Positions 50,427 to 63,210 of a stretch of DNA of 64,000 nucleotides are shown in pieces. Numbering within the stretch: position 1 is the first letter of the stretch; each line of letters opens with the position of its first letter. The position numbers and the translations under genes are program-made. This stretch comes from Diphasiastrum complanatum (taxonomy: Eukaryota; Streptophyta; Lycopodiopsida; Lycopodiales; Lycopodiaceae), in NCBI GenBank assembly GCA_029204225.1, contig CM055096.1:32561076-32625075 (forward strand). The letters run 5' to 3'. A model generated the notes under the pieces. It worked only from the letters and a program-made list of their open reading frames with translations, was not told where the DNA came from and searched no databases.

Positions 50427-51106
50427 TGTGAAGAATTGTCAAAAATTAACAAATCTAGCTTGATCAAAAACCATGTAGAATAGTGTAAATTGTGTACACA
50501 AGTAAGTCCCACACATGTGAAGCCAAGATGCCATGTGGCAACCCACTCCTAATGTAGATTAGGTCAAGTCCATAGGGTTGGTCATGTCATTTTGGTAGTG
50601 ATTCCTAGTTTATAGGACCTAAATCCTAGATCTAAGGTGAAAATTTGACCAACTAGCTATCTACCAAGCATGACTCTAGGAAATAGACTAGAATTTCATT
50701 TTAGGGCAAAAATGCTGAGTTAACTTCCTTATTATATGCTGGAAATCCACCTAACTTCAAGAATGAAGTCGAATTTGCTATGTATTTCAAGCTCCCATAG
50801 TGAGAAGATAGAAAAATTTTTGGAGCTCATTAGCAATCTCAAGCTAGTTCACTATGTACATTGAGTTTTTGTGATCCAAATGAAACCAAATCAATTTCTA
50901 CTTGTTTCTCAAGTTGAAGGCCGTACTACAGCCTGTAGTACACACGTGTGGGCTCGGATTTCGATGTTGATCAATGCTTTTGATTGTTAATGCTTGTTGT
51001 TTGTCAAATTGCCAATCTAGATCAACTTTTTTGTGTCTAGTTTTTTGATATATTGTTAAGCAAGCTTGTAGATCCATTTATGGTCCTAAAGTACAGTACT
51101 TTCACA
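50427..51106 (+). repeat. Probable 5' LTR of a plus-strand Copia element
   Basis: Starts TGTGAAGAATTG and ends TTTCACA directly before the primer site. Length (680) and ends resemble the LTR at 49154-49801, so probably the same family. Contains CACACGTGTG at 50941. Confidence 0.6.
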
Positions 51107-51119
51107 TGGTATCAGAGCC
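51107..51119 (+). other. Primer binding site TGGTATCAGAGCC
   Basis: Perfect initiator tRNA-Met type primer site following TTCACA. Confidence 0.82.
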
Positions 51120-51908
51120 AAGTACAAGAGCATAAGCCATGATCTAATGCAAATCCAATTTTAGCAAGTTTTGGTGCTAAAAACTAGCATTGAGAGGGCA
51201 AGCTAGAATCTTGATTTTGGTGAGGAGATTTGATCCCAAACTTGGTAGGGCTCCAAATCCGTACTGTCCACATGTGTGGGCACCTCTGAACCTACATTTA
51301 ATGCATGGTATTCATTTGATCCAAACAAATTCAATTTGTGACTTTTAATGTATTTTTTGGTGGAAATCTTAGGATAAGCTACCAAGATTGAGTGCCATTG
51401 ATTAGATTTGACATAGGGTCATGAAATCTAATTAATCTAGGCTAAAATCAGGTCTTCTAAACTTGTTTTACAAGTCTTGAAAGTACATCAAAAAGTGTGA
51501 GGGAGATTTAGTCATGTTATTGTCCAAAAATAGCCAAAATTGGCAAGATTTGATTGTAAGTAGATTTCACATCATCTTATCTTCATTCCAACTTTGTGAG
51601 GGAGTGCTAGAACTGAGATTATAAGTCCATTTGTTGGATTAGAAATCCAATTTCAGTGAAACACTACAAGAAAGAGACCTTAGTGAGTTTCTAGAGACAA
51701 TCAAATTCATTTCTTGGCAAGATTTGTTTGAAAGTAGTTTTCACTTCATCTTATCTTCATTCTAGCTTTGTGAGAGAGTGACAGATATGTGATTATAAGT
51801 CCATTGTTGGATTAGAAATCAAATTTGAGTGAAACACTACAAGTGTGAGACCTTTGTGAGTTTCAAGTCAAGCAAATCGATTTCTTGTTTGTAGAAGTCA
51901 CTAGTAAG

Positions 51909-52738
51909 ATGGGATCTACTGAAGCATACCTTCTAGAAGCTAGTGAGAGATTGAATTCTACAATTATGCTATTTGGAAGGTTAGTATGGAGTCACTCTTG
52001 GTGCTCCAAGACCTTTATGAGTTCTTGATTGAGGATGAAGATGAACCTCTAGGTGCAAAGGAATTAGTGATATACAAAAAGAGATCTAGGCTAGCACTTC
52101 ATTGTGTGAAGATGAATGTGAGCAATGATTTGTTGAGAGAAGTATCAGCATGTACTAATGCTAAAGAGGCTTGGGAGTCTTTAAAATCAATCTATGAATC
52201 TAGTAACACTTCAAGGGTTCTCATGCTTAGAAATCAGATTTTGCAAAGCATGAAAAGAAGTGAGGAGAGTGCACAAGATTATGTACTTAGAATCAAGTCT
52301 CTAAATAGGGAACTGGCTTCCATTGGAGAGAAGATTCATGATGGAGAGCTTGTACAAATTGTTCTTAATGGTCTAAGAGATGACTTTGCAAATTTGGTCC
52401 AAAGTTTTGCCATCCAAGACACTTTGCCAACTATAGAAAAACTTCACAGTGTATTAGTGGCTGAAGAGTGTAGGATGCTCCATGCAAAATCTAGGATGAG
52501 TTCCTTGTCTTTGCAGGATCGTGATGAGAAAGCCAATTTCTCATTCAAGGGTAAAAAGAAGACCAATGGAAAGAAGAAACATCCAAAGGAGGCCAAAGAA
52601 GAGGATGATGCATCAAGCTCAAAGGACAAGTCAAAGCAAAAATGCTTCTTTTGTGGAAAGAAGGGGCATTATGCATCTGAATGCTACAAGAGGCTAAGCG
52701 CACAAGTGGAGGAGGACAAACAAGGAAACCTTGCGCTA
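51909..52738 (+). pseudogene. Copia gag with zinc knuckle
   Basis: Starts MGSTEAYLLEASERLNST, then loses one base near 51962 (family NSTNYAIWKV). From 51986 the frame is open: MESLLVLQDLYEFLIEDEDE, LALHCVKMNVSNDLLREV, SNTSRVLMLRNQILQSM, KSLNRELASIGEKIHDGE, then CFFCGKKGHYASECYK (CCHC). It ends at a stop three codons after similarity with the 42.7-43.9 kb element begins, so protease and everything after are lost. It is the same gag family as at 47.7-48.6 kb. Confidence 0.88.
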
Positions 52739-53030
52739 AAACTCCAAAAAGACAACCAAAATTGATTTCCTAGCACAATTCTCCATAAACCACAATGAAT
52801 TTGAGAGAGATATGGATCATGCAAATTGAGAATACTAGTTGATCTCCACCAAGCTCCAATGAAAAGCACCACCTCTCTAAGCTTGTAAGCCTTGCTCTGA
52901 TACCACTATAAGGGAAGCTCCTTAGATCCTGCTTACAAATTATAAACACAATGATAACACACTATGAAAAAACCACCCAACCAAGTAGAAGCATCCAATC
53001 AAACTCTAGAAGCCTCACCATATTAGAAAT
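52739..53030 (-). repeat. Inverted partial copy of the 42.4-46.5 kb element's 5' end
   Basis: Matches 42690-42860 and 43730-43885 in reverse orientation, including a primer site (52894-52905, minus strand TGGTATCAGAGC). It lacks about 870 bases that the other copy has between GGAGCTTGGTG and TCAACTAGTATTCTC, so either this copy was deleted or the other gained an insertion. Confidence 0.75.
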
Positions 53031-54600
53031 AAAAAAATTTCTCGTTCGTGAATTTATTTGTAGATTTTGTTGAGATCCCTTTGTAAGTTTTATACTTTTG
53101 TTTTCTTATGTCAATTTTTGAACTTTCATGACTTCTCCATTTAAGCTCAAGTTTCAAGATAATAGAATGAAATAGTGATCAGCTAAACAAAACCAACATT
53201 GTGCAAGTATCATCATCTCAGTATTCATCACCAATCTACATATGGGACATAATAAAAAGTCATCACCAATTTACATATGGGACATTAAAAAGTCAGGCCA
53301 TACTAAAGACCCCACTACTAGTGACGTGAATGATGGGGTGAAAGAAATTTGAGTAAGGATTTAACTAATTCAGACAAAGTTCCAACTACTATTCACGATA
53401 GTGTAGAACAAAGTATACAAACATGGCCATAATTGTAAAATAATTAAGATATTTTTGACATAATGATGACTAGTTTGAATCTACCTTGATTATTATTTCA
53501 CAAAAACCAATTGCCAATGGTAATAGCACCATTGTCCTTCTGCAACCCTTGACTGTTAAAGCATCGGTTTGGAATCAAAGTCAACTCAATTACAATAATG
53601 AATAGAAAGTAGTGTCGCAACTCAAAACTATAAGGAAAAATGACCTTCAATGGACCAATAAATGTGCAACCCATGTATAATGATAACAATGCTTTACACA
53701 ACACCAAATATTCTTTTACATATAAGGTATTCAAAGTGTTGCTAATCCTATTGCTATTCATGCCCTTGTCAATGGATACAACAAGAATTGGAATTCTGTG
53801 ATAGGCAATCACCTCAATATCGGAATGCGATGAAGCTTTATACTCGTATCAATATTGTGAAAGAAATGGAAAAAAGCTGAAGCCTGAAAAACACAAATGT
53901 CAATGATTTTAAGGATAAAATCTATATGCCCAGCTTCAGAGGTAATGCAAATACCTACATAATCGTTCTCCTACAAAAGTGGAGATGGGCCTCGAGCTAG
54001 CCTTTTCAGAGATACGAACGAGCTTTTCAGATTGAAATTTTTTTTCTAACCTGGAAATGACATGGTGGGTGTACAATACTCTCTTTTCTTTGTTGTTATT
54101 GGAAAAAGACTTTTACTATCCAATTTTCACCAACATTGCACATGTGTCAACTCCCAAGATTGTTAACATTCAAGCATCACCAAAATAATGTGCAAACTTC
54201 CTAAATTTCCCTCCAAGGCTTATCAATTGACACGGTGCACACAAAATGTATGTTAATCGTTAGATCATCGCTAAATAACTTAAATCATGTCAGCTAGGAA
54301 GCATATGCAAGTCAGCCTTGCCTAACATTGTAAGTATAGATGTTGTATGTAAAATTATTCTTGCATAATTATTTTATAAAATATCTTAAATAACGAAAAA
54401 TACAATATGAAAAGCTTGTAAATCCACACATTAAGATTTTATTACTTGATTAAGAATGCATTAGAAATGGATTGGGCCCATCCTGCATGATAAGGCTGTC
54501 TTGGCGAGCCCAAAAGGGCGAGCCATGAGGCCACACCAAGCAGAATGAGATTATGCAGCCCATTCTATATCATTAATTGCAGGTGCATTTTTTAGTAAAT
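53031..54600. other. Unassigned AT-rich sequence
   Basis: Only a short two-copy tandem (CATCACCAAT-TACATATGGGACAT, 53226-53292) stands out. No coding signal. Confidence 0.5.
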
Positions 54601-54699
54601 TCAAAAAAATTCGTTTTTTTTTCTGTTTTGATGGTGGTAACTTTCATATGATGATAGTAAGTGAAGTAACTTTCATGCATAATGGGGAGGTAAATGCAT

Positions 54700-55310
54700 A
54701 TTGGACATTGGACTATTTTGTCTTTTAGGGTGGACCACATACTGCGAAGTCACTTGTTGGCACAGGAGGGGAAGTAACTCCTGCTCCCGTGCCTGTGTGA
54801 CATGTGGCGTCGCACTGCCCAGACCTTGCCCGACATTTTTTTGCACAGGTCCCAGGTTTTTTTTGCAGGTATCGAATTCTCCCGGGCACATGGGTCCCGA
54901 ATTTTTCCTGAGCACGCGCACAGACCCGGGTCCCCATAGTTTTCCCGGGTGCGCACGGGCACATCTGCGAGCACCACCTGATCCCGCACCTGCACGCATT
55001 TGGGAGTAAAGTGCTTATTTCAAAAAATAAGCAGCAGTGGTTACTTCTCTCAGAAGCTTATGGTATAGTTTTAAAAATGCCATGTGGCCCCGTAATTTCC
55101 CAATGCCCAAAAAACTTATGGTCCCAAAATCTGCCGGTCCCGAAATGTCTTGGGCACTCGGGTACTGGGCAGCACAGCGGGCAGGACCGGATGGTGCCTG
55201 GGACACATCGGGATCAACGCGAGGTGCCGGGCGTAATCTCCTTTGTGCCAATAAGAGACGAGGCACATACTGTGCATTATATTGCCTCAATTTTGGCATA
55301 ATAAGCCACA
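54700..55310. repeat. GC-rich island with partial inverted symmetry
   Basis: Base composition rises sharply against AT-rich flanks. A central palindrome TGCTTATTTCAAAAAATAAGCA lies at 55012-55033, and weak inverted matches lie near both ends (TTGTTGGCACAGGAGG versus the complement of CTCCTTTGTGCCAATAAG). It may be an old foldback transposon. The overlapping open frames on both strands are composition artefacts. Confidence 0.4.
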
Positions 55311-55366
55311 CCTAATATCATTAACAAAGAATTGGTTTCTCAAGACTAGCATTAAAAGTAAAGCTT

Positions 55367-55690
55367 ACAATCTCCAGAAGGAAATTAATGTCTTTCAGCC
55401 ACTGCGAATACGAAGTCAAAAATGAAAAAAACATACAAAAGAGTACTCTATTCTCCATAAGACACTGTTGTTGCTTTTCAATTGACGTACTGTAGAATAA
55501 AGTGAAAGCCATGTAAAAAGAATCAATATCAATTCAATCTCCAGAAAGAAATTGATGTCTTTCAGCCACTGCGAATACAAAGTCAAAAATGAAATAAATT
55601 TACATAAAAACATTCTCCATACGACACTCTAGTTGCTTTTCAATTGAAGTGAAAGCCATGTAAAAAGAATCAGTATCAATTCAATTTCTT
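55367..55690. repeat. Tandem duplication, two units of about 165 bp
   Basis: CAATCTCCAGAAGGAAATTA and CAATCTCCAGAAAGAAATTG each begin a unit that runs through TGTCTTTCAGCCACTGCGAATAC and GTTGCTTTTCAATTGA to TGAAAGCCATGTAAAAAGAATC. The second unit lacks about 15 bases. Confidence 0.85.
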
Positions 55691-55880
55691 TCGAGACATG
55701 CGCGTCCGGGGGGTTTTCCCCATTTTTGTGCCTGCGTCCGGCGCCCGGGCGCATCCACTTTTTTTTTTTGAGCTAAAATACATGTAAAAAAAAAATTTGA
55801 AAATTTGCGCCCACCCCAGGACACACCCGGGCGCGGACGCACGCACCCGGACGCGCTTTCGCGCCCAACCCCCGCTTCCT
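55691..55880. repeat. GC-rich foldback (MITE-like) sequence
   Basis: Arms GCGCGTCCGGGG...CCTGCGTCCGGCGCCCGGGC and the complement of CGCGGACGCACGCACCCGGACGCGC are inverted copies around an A/T-rich centre (55760-55805). It lies directly after the second tandem unit. Confidence 0.6.
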
Positions 55881-56459
55881 TAGCTTTCAACTATACTCCC
55901 AAATTGTCTCACTACGAATACCACCAAACAATGCTCCTCACATCCACCTTTTCAAGCTAGCAAAGAATGTGTGCAAACAGAAGATGAAAATGAAAATTCA
56001 GGTTGTGGATTCTGTAGACATTATGGGGTACCTATACACTTTGTCAATTTCCAATTCATGTATCTGACACACATATAAGTCAGAGGAATCAGTAAACCCA
56101 CTAGGTGGCTTGAGAAGAACATATGTACTGTTTGATCTTTTGTCACATGTGTCTCATCCATAAAATTTATAGGGGAGGGAGACTAGGACCTTATAAGTAA
56201 CCCTATCATTGGGCTCATTTTATAAGTCTTCCATTTCCGTGTACTTGAGAGCTGTTCTGAAGTAGCTCTTCAACAAAAGGATTCTTTTCCAGAGGCTGTT
56301 GCAAGGGGATTTAGTATCAGATTTTCTTCTTTCCTCATGAGGGAATTGTTGATTCTTTGACACATGCTCCCATTTTCATCTGTCCTTGATGCTATGCTTC
56401 AAACATGTTCTTAAGTACATAACCTGATCAATTCTTGGAAGCACTGTGTAATGAAAGTC
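55881..56459. other. Unassigned sequence
   Basis: No coding signal. The minus-strand open frame at 56376-56579 is mostly the intron copy of the CPSF160 duplicate. Confidence 0.45.
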
Positions 56460-57190
56460 TCCAAAGAACTGAATTTCCGGAGGTAGGTCTGCATCACACC
56501 CCATGGATGTCACAAAATAATTGTTTTCATGGGACACTGATGAGGGCCTTTCTGATAGCGCTTTCACTCTGAGCAACATGCAAAAGACGCATAGCCCTTA
56601 TACAATATATAGATAGAGCATCTTTAAGTCTATAAAACTACTAGAATGTGAAGTCTGTAAATGCTCTTATTTTCTAGCTAATGTTCCTAATATTCTTAAC
56701 ACTATCAGAAGCAAGTAATTGGTCAGGTACTTATAAAAAGTCATCAATCTGTGAAAAAATTACAGGGTAACCAGGTTATAACTATAATCATTGTTGCTAT
56801 TATTTTTCCTTGAAACGCATTGCTTTAGATGTAGAAAATACACAGTTTTCTTTACCCGTCATAGGACTCGGTTCCCACCACCACAAGAATGATGCGACCG
56901 GTCGAAGACATATCCTCGTCTTGTGCATGTGCCATTCCAAGAGCCAAAGGTTCCTCATCTGATCGATTGTCACATTCTGCAGCGTATCACATTTTCTGAT
57001 CTCTAAGTTTGAAAAGGGAAAGAGCTAGTTTCCAGCACACACAAGAGCCTGACATCCTTTTAACAACTCATTGCAAACAGACTATTTCGCCTCTGGATTA
57101 CAGTAAATTTACGCAATAAGGCCCTGAACAGACGAAATACTTATCATGCAGCAGAAACACTCTTGCTTCACCAAAAAAGAATCATTTTCT
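56460..57190 (-). pseudogene. Inverted partial copy of CPSF160 (exon g with flanking introns)
   Basis: The minus strand matches 24418-25060. The copy of exon g is at about 56860-56982 (acceptor CGCTGCAG, then AATGTGACAATCGATCAG; GTCGCATCATTCTTGTGGTG is identical in both). It has lost one T in the CCTTTT run and about 10 bases before the donor, so it is out of frame. Intron sequence on both sides also matches: GGTGAAGCAAGAG and TCTGTTCAGGG upstream, GATGC(A/G)GACCTA downstream. It is therefore a DNA-level copy, not a processed pseudogene. Confidence 0.85.
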
Positions 57191-58232
57191 GTTAGAAATA
57201 AATGACTATGCTGAAGTTAATCCATAGGTCACTTTGACCCAAAAGGTCGAGATTTGTGTAACCATGGGTATTTAGTTATTTAGGCCATCTTAAGTTTGTT
57301 TTAAGTTCAGTTGGACCCAATTTTGGTCATGTACTAACTCGTGGGTCCTTAGGGGTCTAATTTTGTTTAAGGGCCCTATATTGACTTTTGGGGGTGCCCT
57401 ACATTTAGTAAGCGGTTAATCTTAGGGTTTGGTGGGGTTTGGTGGCATTTGGGCTGGTCTAAGGTGTGCAAGTGTAGATTCTTCTAAATTCTGCTTCAAC
57501 TAGAAGTTTCCAAAACTTGATCATTCTTAACGCTTCTAATGCTTTTTCTACTCTTGCTAACCAGGATGAAATCCATATACAAGGCAAGTGTAACCATTTT
57601 AATCCCGGAGTATTTTTCAAATGCGTACAAGTATCAGCTACACATGCATTTTATCCCAAAAAGCTATAACAAGATATAAGTGCACTATGATTGATGTTAT
57701 CTTGATGGAGATCAGCTTAAGAGTAGTGACACACTTTAGCCCTGCACGGAGACTTGTAACTGTCAATACTTTCATCTGATTTCAGCTGATGCTTGAAGTT
57801 CCGCTTGCATTTATGCAATCGACCTTCCTTTTGATAAATCTGCCAACATCATGTACCATCCTCGTGAACTGAGTCCATCTCAGCATTTTGAAAGCTTTTT
57901 CCATACCTTTACATCCTCTTAGGATACAGCATCTTCAAGAGCTGGGAGTTCCATCGTCTCCAAAAACATTGCTGCTCAGTGTCAGTGACAAAAATAAGCC
58001 CTTGAACCAGTTGTGCAATGTAGCTTCATGCAGTGATTTCTTGAATGACTTGTTCTTATTCCTGGGTTGAACCCTTAAGTTCTTCATAGCCCTCGGATCA
58101 TCGCCAAAAGCTTCCAAGAAACCCTTTGAAAACGGCTACTGTGCAGATTGTTGAATGCTGCTGTCTTTAACACTGTTTCTCGATATTCACCATATGCTTT
58201 GATCGAAATTGTCTTTTCGGAATGGGACATAC
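57191..58232. other. Unassigned sequence, 3' side of uL18m
   Basis: Similarity to the CPSF160 intron stops at about 57190. No open frame over 60 codons with support. It presumably includes the uL18m 3' UTR near 58150-58232. Confidence 0.45.
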
Positions 58233-58574
58233 TCAGATGAATTTGATTCCATTTCGGCTTAAGATATCTGTAATTATTCTGATCTTCTCATGATCTCGCT
58301 GATGAGTTTTTTGAAGTGCTTTCTCCAGATTAAACCCGACTACAGATACCTCTGTCAACCTCATTTTTTCCAGTAAAATCTCCCCAATCTTTGCTGCTGC
58401 TGCCACTCCTGCTGTGTCCCCAATCTGTTTCCTCAGCTGAGTTTCTTGAGATGTGGCTGCTGCTACTATTCGCCCAATGGGCCGTTGCACCACTACCGCA
58501 GACACGAATTTGTTGGTGAAATGTAGTCTTAAAACAAAGGGCTTTGTGTACCATCCCACTGCGCTCCACCCCAT
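58233..58574 (-). CDS. uL18m: Mitochondrial ribosomal protein uL18m-like (L18p/L5e family)
   Basis: 113 codons from ATG at 58572-58574 (MGWSAVGWYTKPFVLRLHF) to TGA at 58233-58235. It contains TKPFVLRLHFTNKFVSAVVV, GRIVAAATSQETQLRKQIG, GVAAAAKIGEILLEKM and RIITDILSRNGIKFI. As I remember it, a short plant protein of the L18p/L5e family of almost the same length (about 114 residues) has KPYVLKMHFTNKFVHAQV and VAAASKIGKILGERL at the same places. uL18 binds 5S rRNA in the large ribosomal subunit, and the short plant form is assigned to mitochondria. The open frame extends 51 codons further upstream, but that part shows no family similarity, so I choose the internal ATG. The frame is intact, so it is probably functional. 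The N-terminus is the uncertain part. Confidence 0.8.
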   Translation of the reverse strand: MGWSAVGWYTKPFVLRLHFTNKFVSAVVVQRPIGRIVAAATSQETQLRKQIGDTAGVAAAAKIGEILLEKMRLTEVSVVGFNLEKALQKTHQRDHEKIRIITDILSRNGIKFI

Positions 58575-59090
58575 GCTTGCTTTCCTCACTATTGCCCAAA
58601 TCAAATACCGTAAACCGCACCCTGCGATCCAAGCTTGTGATACAATTGCTGATTTTGGATGACAAGGCCGAAAAACATCGAAAAAAGGGATGCCACCATT
58701 CCCATCATTCAGTTTTCTCATAAACAAGCAGTTATTCTCATCCGAAAGTCATGAACATCCGACTTCGCAAGTGAATGAGCTTGAGAAGGCTGCACTCTAC
58801 ATCACCAAACGCTTACCTCCATCTTGATTCAACAATGTACTTCAGAATTCTTGTTGCCACCACCTTTTAACGCTCTTTCAACTTTGAATTGGTGTGAGAT
58901 CATGCTTTGCCAAGGGAATTGATGTCAGTGCAACGACACAGACAGTAGTATCTATATCCGCCTCACTCCATAGCTGATGCCGCTGCTGCTCCTCCTTCAT
59001 GGGATGGGACGGCAATTGCAACAATTTCCCAACCCTAACCCTAATCTCGCCCCTTTCTTCTTCGCCTCTCTTTCCTCTTTTACATGATAA
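58575..59090 (-). promoter_or_regulatory. Probable uL18m 5' region with telo-box
   Basis: AACCCTAACCCTAATC at 59031-59046 (minus GATTAGGGTTAGGGTT) contains telo-box sequence, which is common in promoters of plant ribosomal-protein genes. Downstream on the minus strand there is a possible 5' splice donor GATGGAG|GTAAGC near 58805-58815 and a 40-codon open frame starting near 59000 (MKEEQQRHQLWSEADIDTT). A leader intron is plausible but not proven. Confidence 0.45.
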
Positions 59091-59309
59091 GTGCTACCTA
59101 AATAATAAGTATCCTTAGGTGGAGGCTCACTTTGGGCACTAGCAAGATAAGCCAATGGAGCGGCGAAACCTGCTACAAGCCACTAATCACTCGTCGCATA
59201 AAGGATATTAGCTATGGGGTAGCTATATTCATTTATACTTAGCAATGGGATATTCATTTTTGATATTCACTCCAATTTACCCTAACTCTGTTCTCTCTGG
59301 CCAAGGTAA

Positions 59310-61070
<1,761 letters not shown>

Positions 61071-61170
61071 TACTTTAAAAGTTATGTGACTTCTTATGGC
61101 TTTTGGAGGGAAATTTTCAAACCACTAAATGTTCTTAATACCACCTCAATGGTCAAGATCATCAACGGTC

Positions 61171-61215
61171 AAGAAGCAACCGATCGTATCCTACGGATAC
61201 GATCGGTTGCTTCTT
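61171..61215. repeat. Perfect 21-bp-arm hairpin
   Basis: Left arm 61171-61191 (AAGAAGCAACCGATCGTATC and one more C), loop TAC (61192-61194), right arm 61195-61215 exactly complementary. Confidence 0.93.
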
Positions 61216-61749
61216 CTACACTCTTTCAGATTGGCATCATCTACATAAAGAGAGCACTTTGCTCCTACCTTCTCCACGGCCTCTCTCCTCTCTTCTCTTC
61301 TCCTTCTTCTAGCGTACCAAGGGTTGCAATGTTGGTGCCCATGTTTTAGCAACTGGAAAGCTACCTTCGAATAACATTGGTAAGTCGCCTTCATACTTGT
61401 CTACTTCTAATATGAATACACTGATATCAAAAGTAAGGATAGCTTCAATAGCATTTCATTGCATCGCTGAATATAGCATCATGAGTTACGAATGCATGCA
61501 TTAGAAAAATGCGCCCACTTTAGCATCAATACTTGCTCTGAATACTTGCTTCGAACACTTGGATTTGTAGGAGCCATCGTTGGTGGTCAGATTGCTATGA
61601 ATGAGTTTGTGGCATACTGACATCAATGCATGCATAAACTAGCGCATAAACTAGTTTATAACACAATACCTGGATATCTTATTGTACCATTAACAGTGTC
61701 GAATCTTCTTGGGAGTTTCGAGTGGAATTTGAACCTCCATCATGCTACT
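61216..61749. other. Unassigned sequence
   Basis: Pyrimidine-rich at 61270-61315, otherwise without coding or repeat signal. Confidence 0.45.
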
Positions 61750-62300
61750 ATTGAATCTTTTTCACTTCATTGTGCTTGAGAACTCGACAATCCGTGATGT
61801 CATGATTGGTTCTCTTGTAGTACTTGCAGAAGAGTTTGGTCTTGGATTTTTGTTGTTGTCGATCGTGTTGTTGTTGCTGGTTTGAATTAGTTTGCTCAGC
61901 TTTCATCTTCTTGTCCTTAAAATTCTTCTTCCTTTAAAATTGTTGCGTATTCAAATACAAGGCAATTATCTTGTTATTCGATGATAATAAGCTCTTATTT
62001 TTTCCTTCTTCCTTCTTCCTTCTTTCTGTAATAAACGTGTTGTCAGCTTCTAGAGAAACAGCGCAAAAGTATTGCTCAAGAGCAATACTAGATTGTCGTA
62101 AGATAGAGAAAGACTAAATAAAATAGACATATTAGCATCTTCATCCCCCCACTGGCGAACCTACTGCCACTAGTTGATTAGGTAGTTGTTTGAATTCATT
62201 CAGATGATCACTGACTAAATTTCCCTCACTCATCTTGAGCGATATGAATTTCTTTCTCAGAATGAGATAAGTTATGACATCTGTTGTCCTAGAGATACAA
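61750..62300 (-). pseudogene. Copia gag fragment
   Basis: The nucleotide sequence matches 36995-37470 along its length, for example TTCATTGTGCTTGAG, GCAGAAGAGTTTGGTCTT, GAGCAATACTAG and ACTCATCTTGAG, but with many indels and stops. It is a second, older copy of the Copia family at 34.6-37.8 kb. Confidence 0.75.
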
Positions 62301-62309
62301 TGTGTAATG

Positions 62310-63105
62310 CTTTGTCTCCTTTGCTTCCCAAGTGGTCAATAATTCAAGTTCAACCAGTTTGGCTATCAAACCATTGACATATCCACATGATTCTTTTCCA
62401 ATCGGTATCATCCTCATCTTGAACTCCACATGTGGAAGTCATCACCGTTGAACTTATTGAAGAATCGGATCTCTAAAGTTGAACCTTCCAGGACTAAAGA
62501 ATAATCTAAGAATGGTAATAGTCATGAATTTAATAGATAATTCAAACGTGTCATGTGCCATACCTCTCAATCCAAGCCAAGCTAGCTAGAACAAGGAGGC
62601 AACTACCACACCTATGTTGAAGAGAACCAAAGATGAAAAATAACCACAAGCTACCACAAAGCTCATATCAAAGTGAAGCTCAAGAGGAGATGGATTCCAT
62701 AATAGAGTGTGAGGAGTACATGAATTCATGTGATGGGGCACATGAGACCTAGCAAGATCAAGATCTTAAGGCTCACATTCACAAAGGAGGAAGAGGAGAT
62801 GGAGCTCCTAGTTCTCTTAATTGCAAATGAGCCAAAAGATCCCAAAATTGATGTCTCTTGCCTACTTATAGACAAGTCTCCTAACTTAACTAAACATAAC
62901 TGTCTTGAAGGATAGTTAGCCCTTGTTAAGTATTATTTAGCCTACAATGGGCCCTTAGTGGCCTATTATTCTTATTAATTACTTTGAAGGGCCTAAAGAG
63001 GGAACCGCCTTGTTCTTAAGGCTAACAGTTCCTTTTGGGCCTACAAAGCTTACAATGGATATTTTAAGGCATTGATAGACACTGATGTACTAGAAGTACA
63101 TGACA
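62310..63105 (-). repeat. 3' LTR region of a chromovirus, minus strand
   Basis: The minus strand has a purine tract AAGTAGGGGGAG just before TGTCATGTACTTC (63105 downward). GTCTATAAGTAGGC (TATA, about 62866-62880) and GCTTTGTAGGCCCAAAAGG match the LTR remnant at 29.18-29.48 kb. The left border is not determined. Confidence 0.6.
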
Positions 63106-63210
63106 CTCCCCCTACTTGAACATTTTTGTCCTAAAAAATGAAGACATCCGCTTAATATCTCTAGTAATACAGTTAAATAGTATCAATTGAGAATGTCATT
63201 CCCAAGAGCT

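Noticed and set aside
54701..55315. Several overlapping open frames on both strands
   Set aside because: Produced by high GC content in a non-coding island; no motif in any frame.
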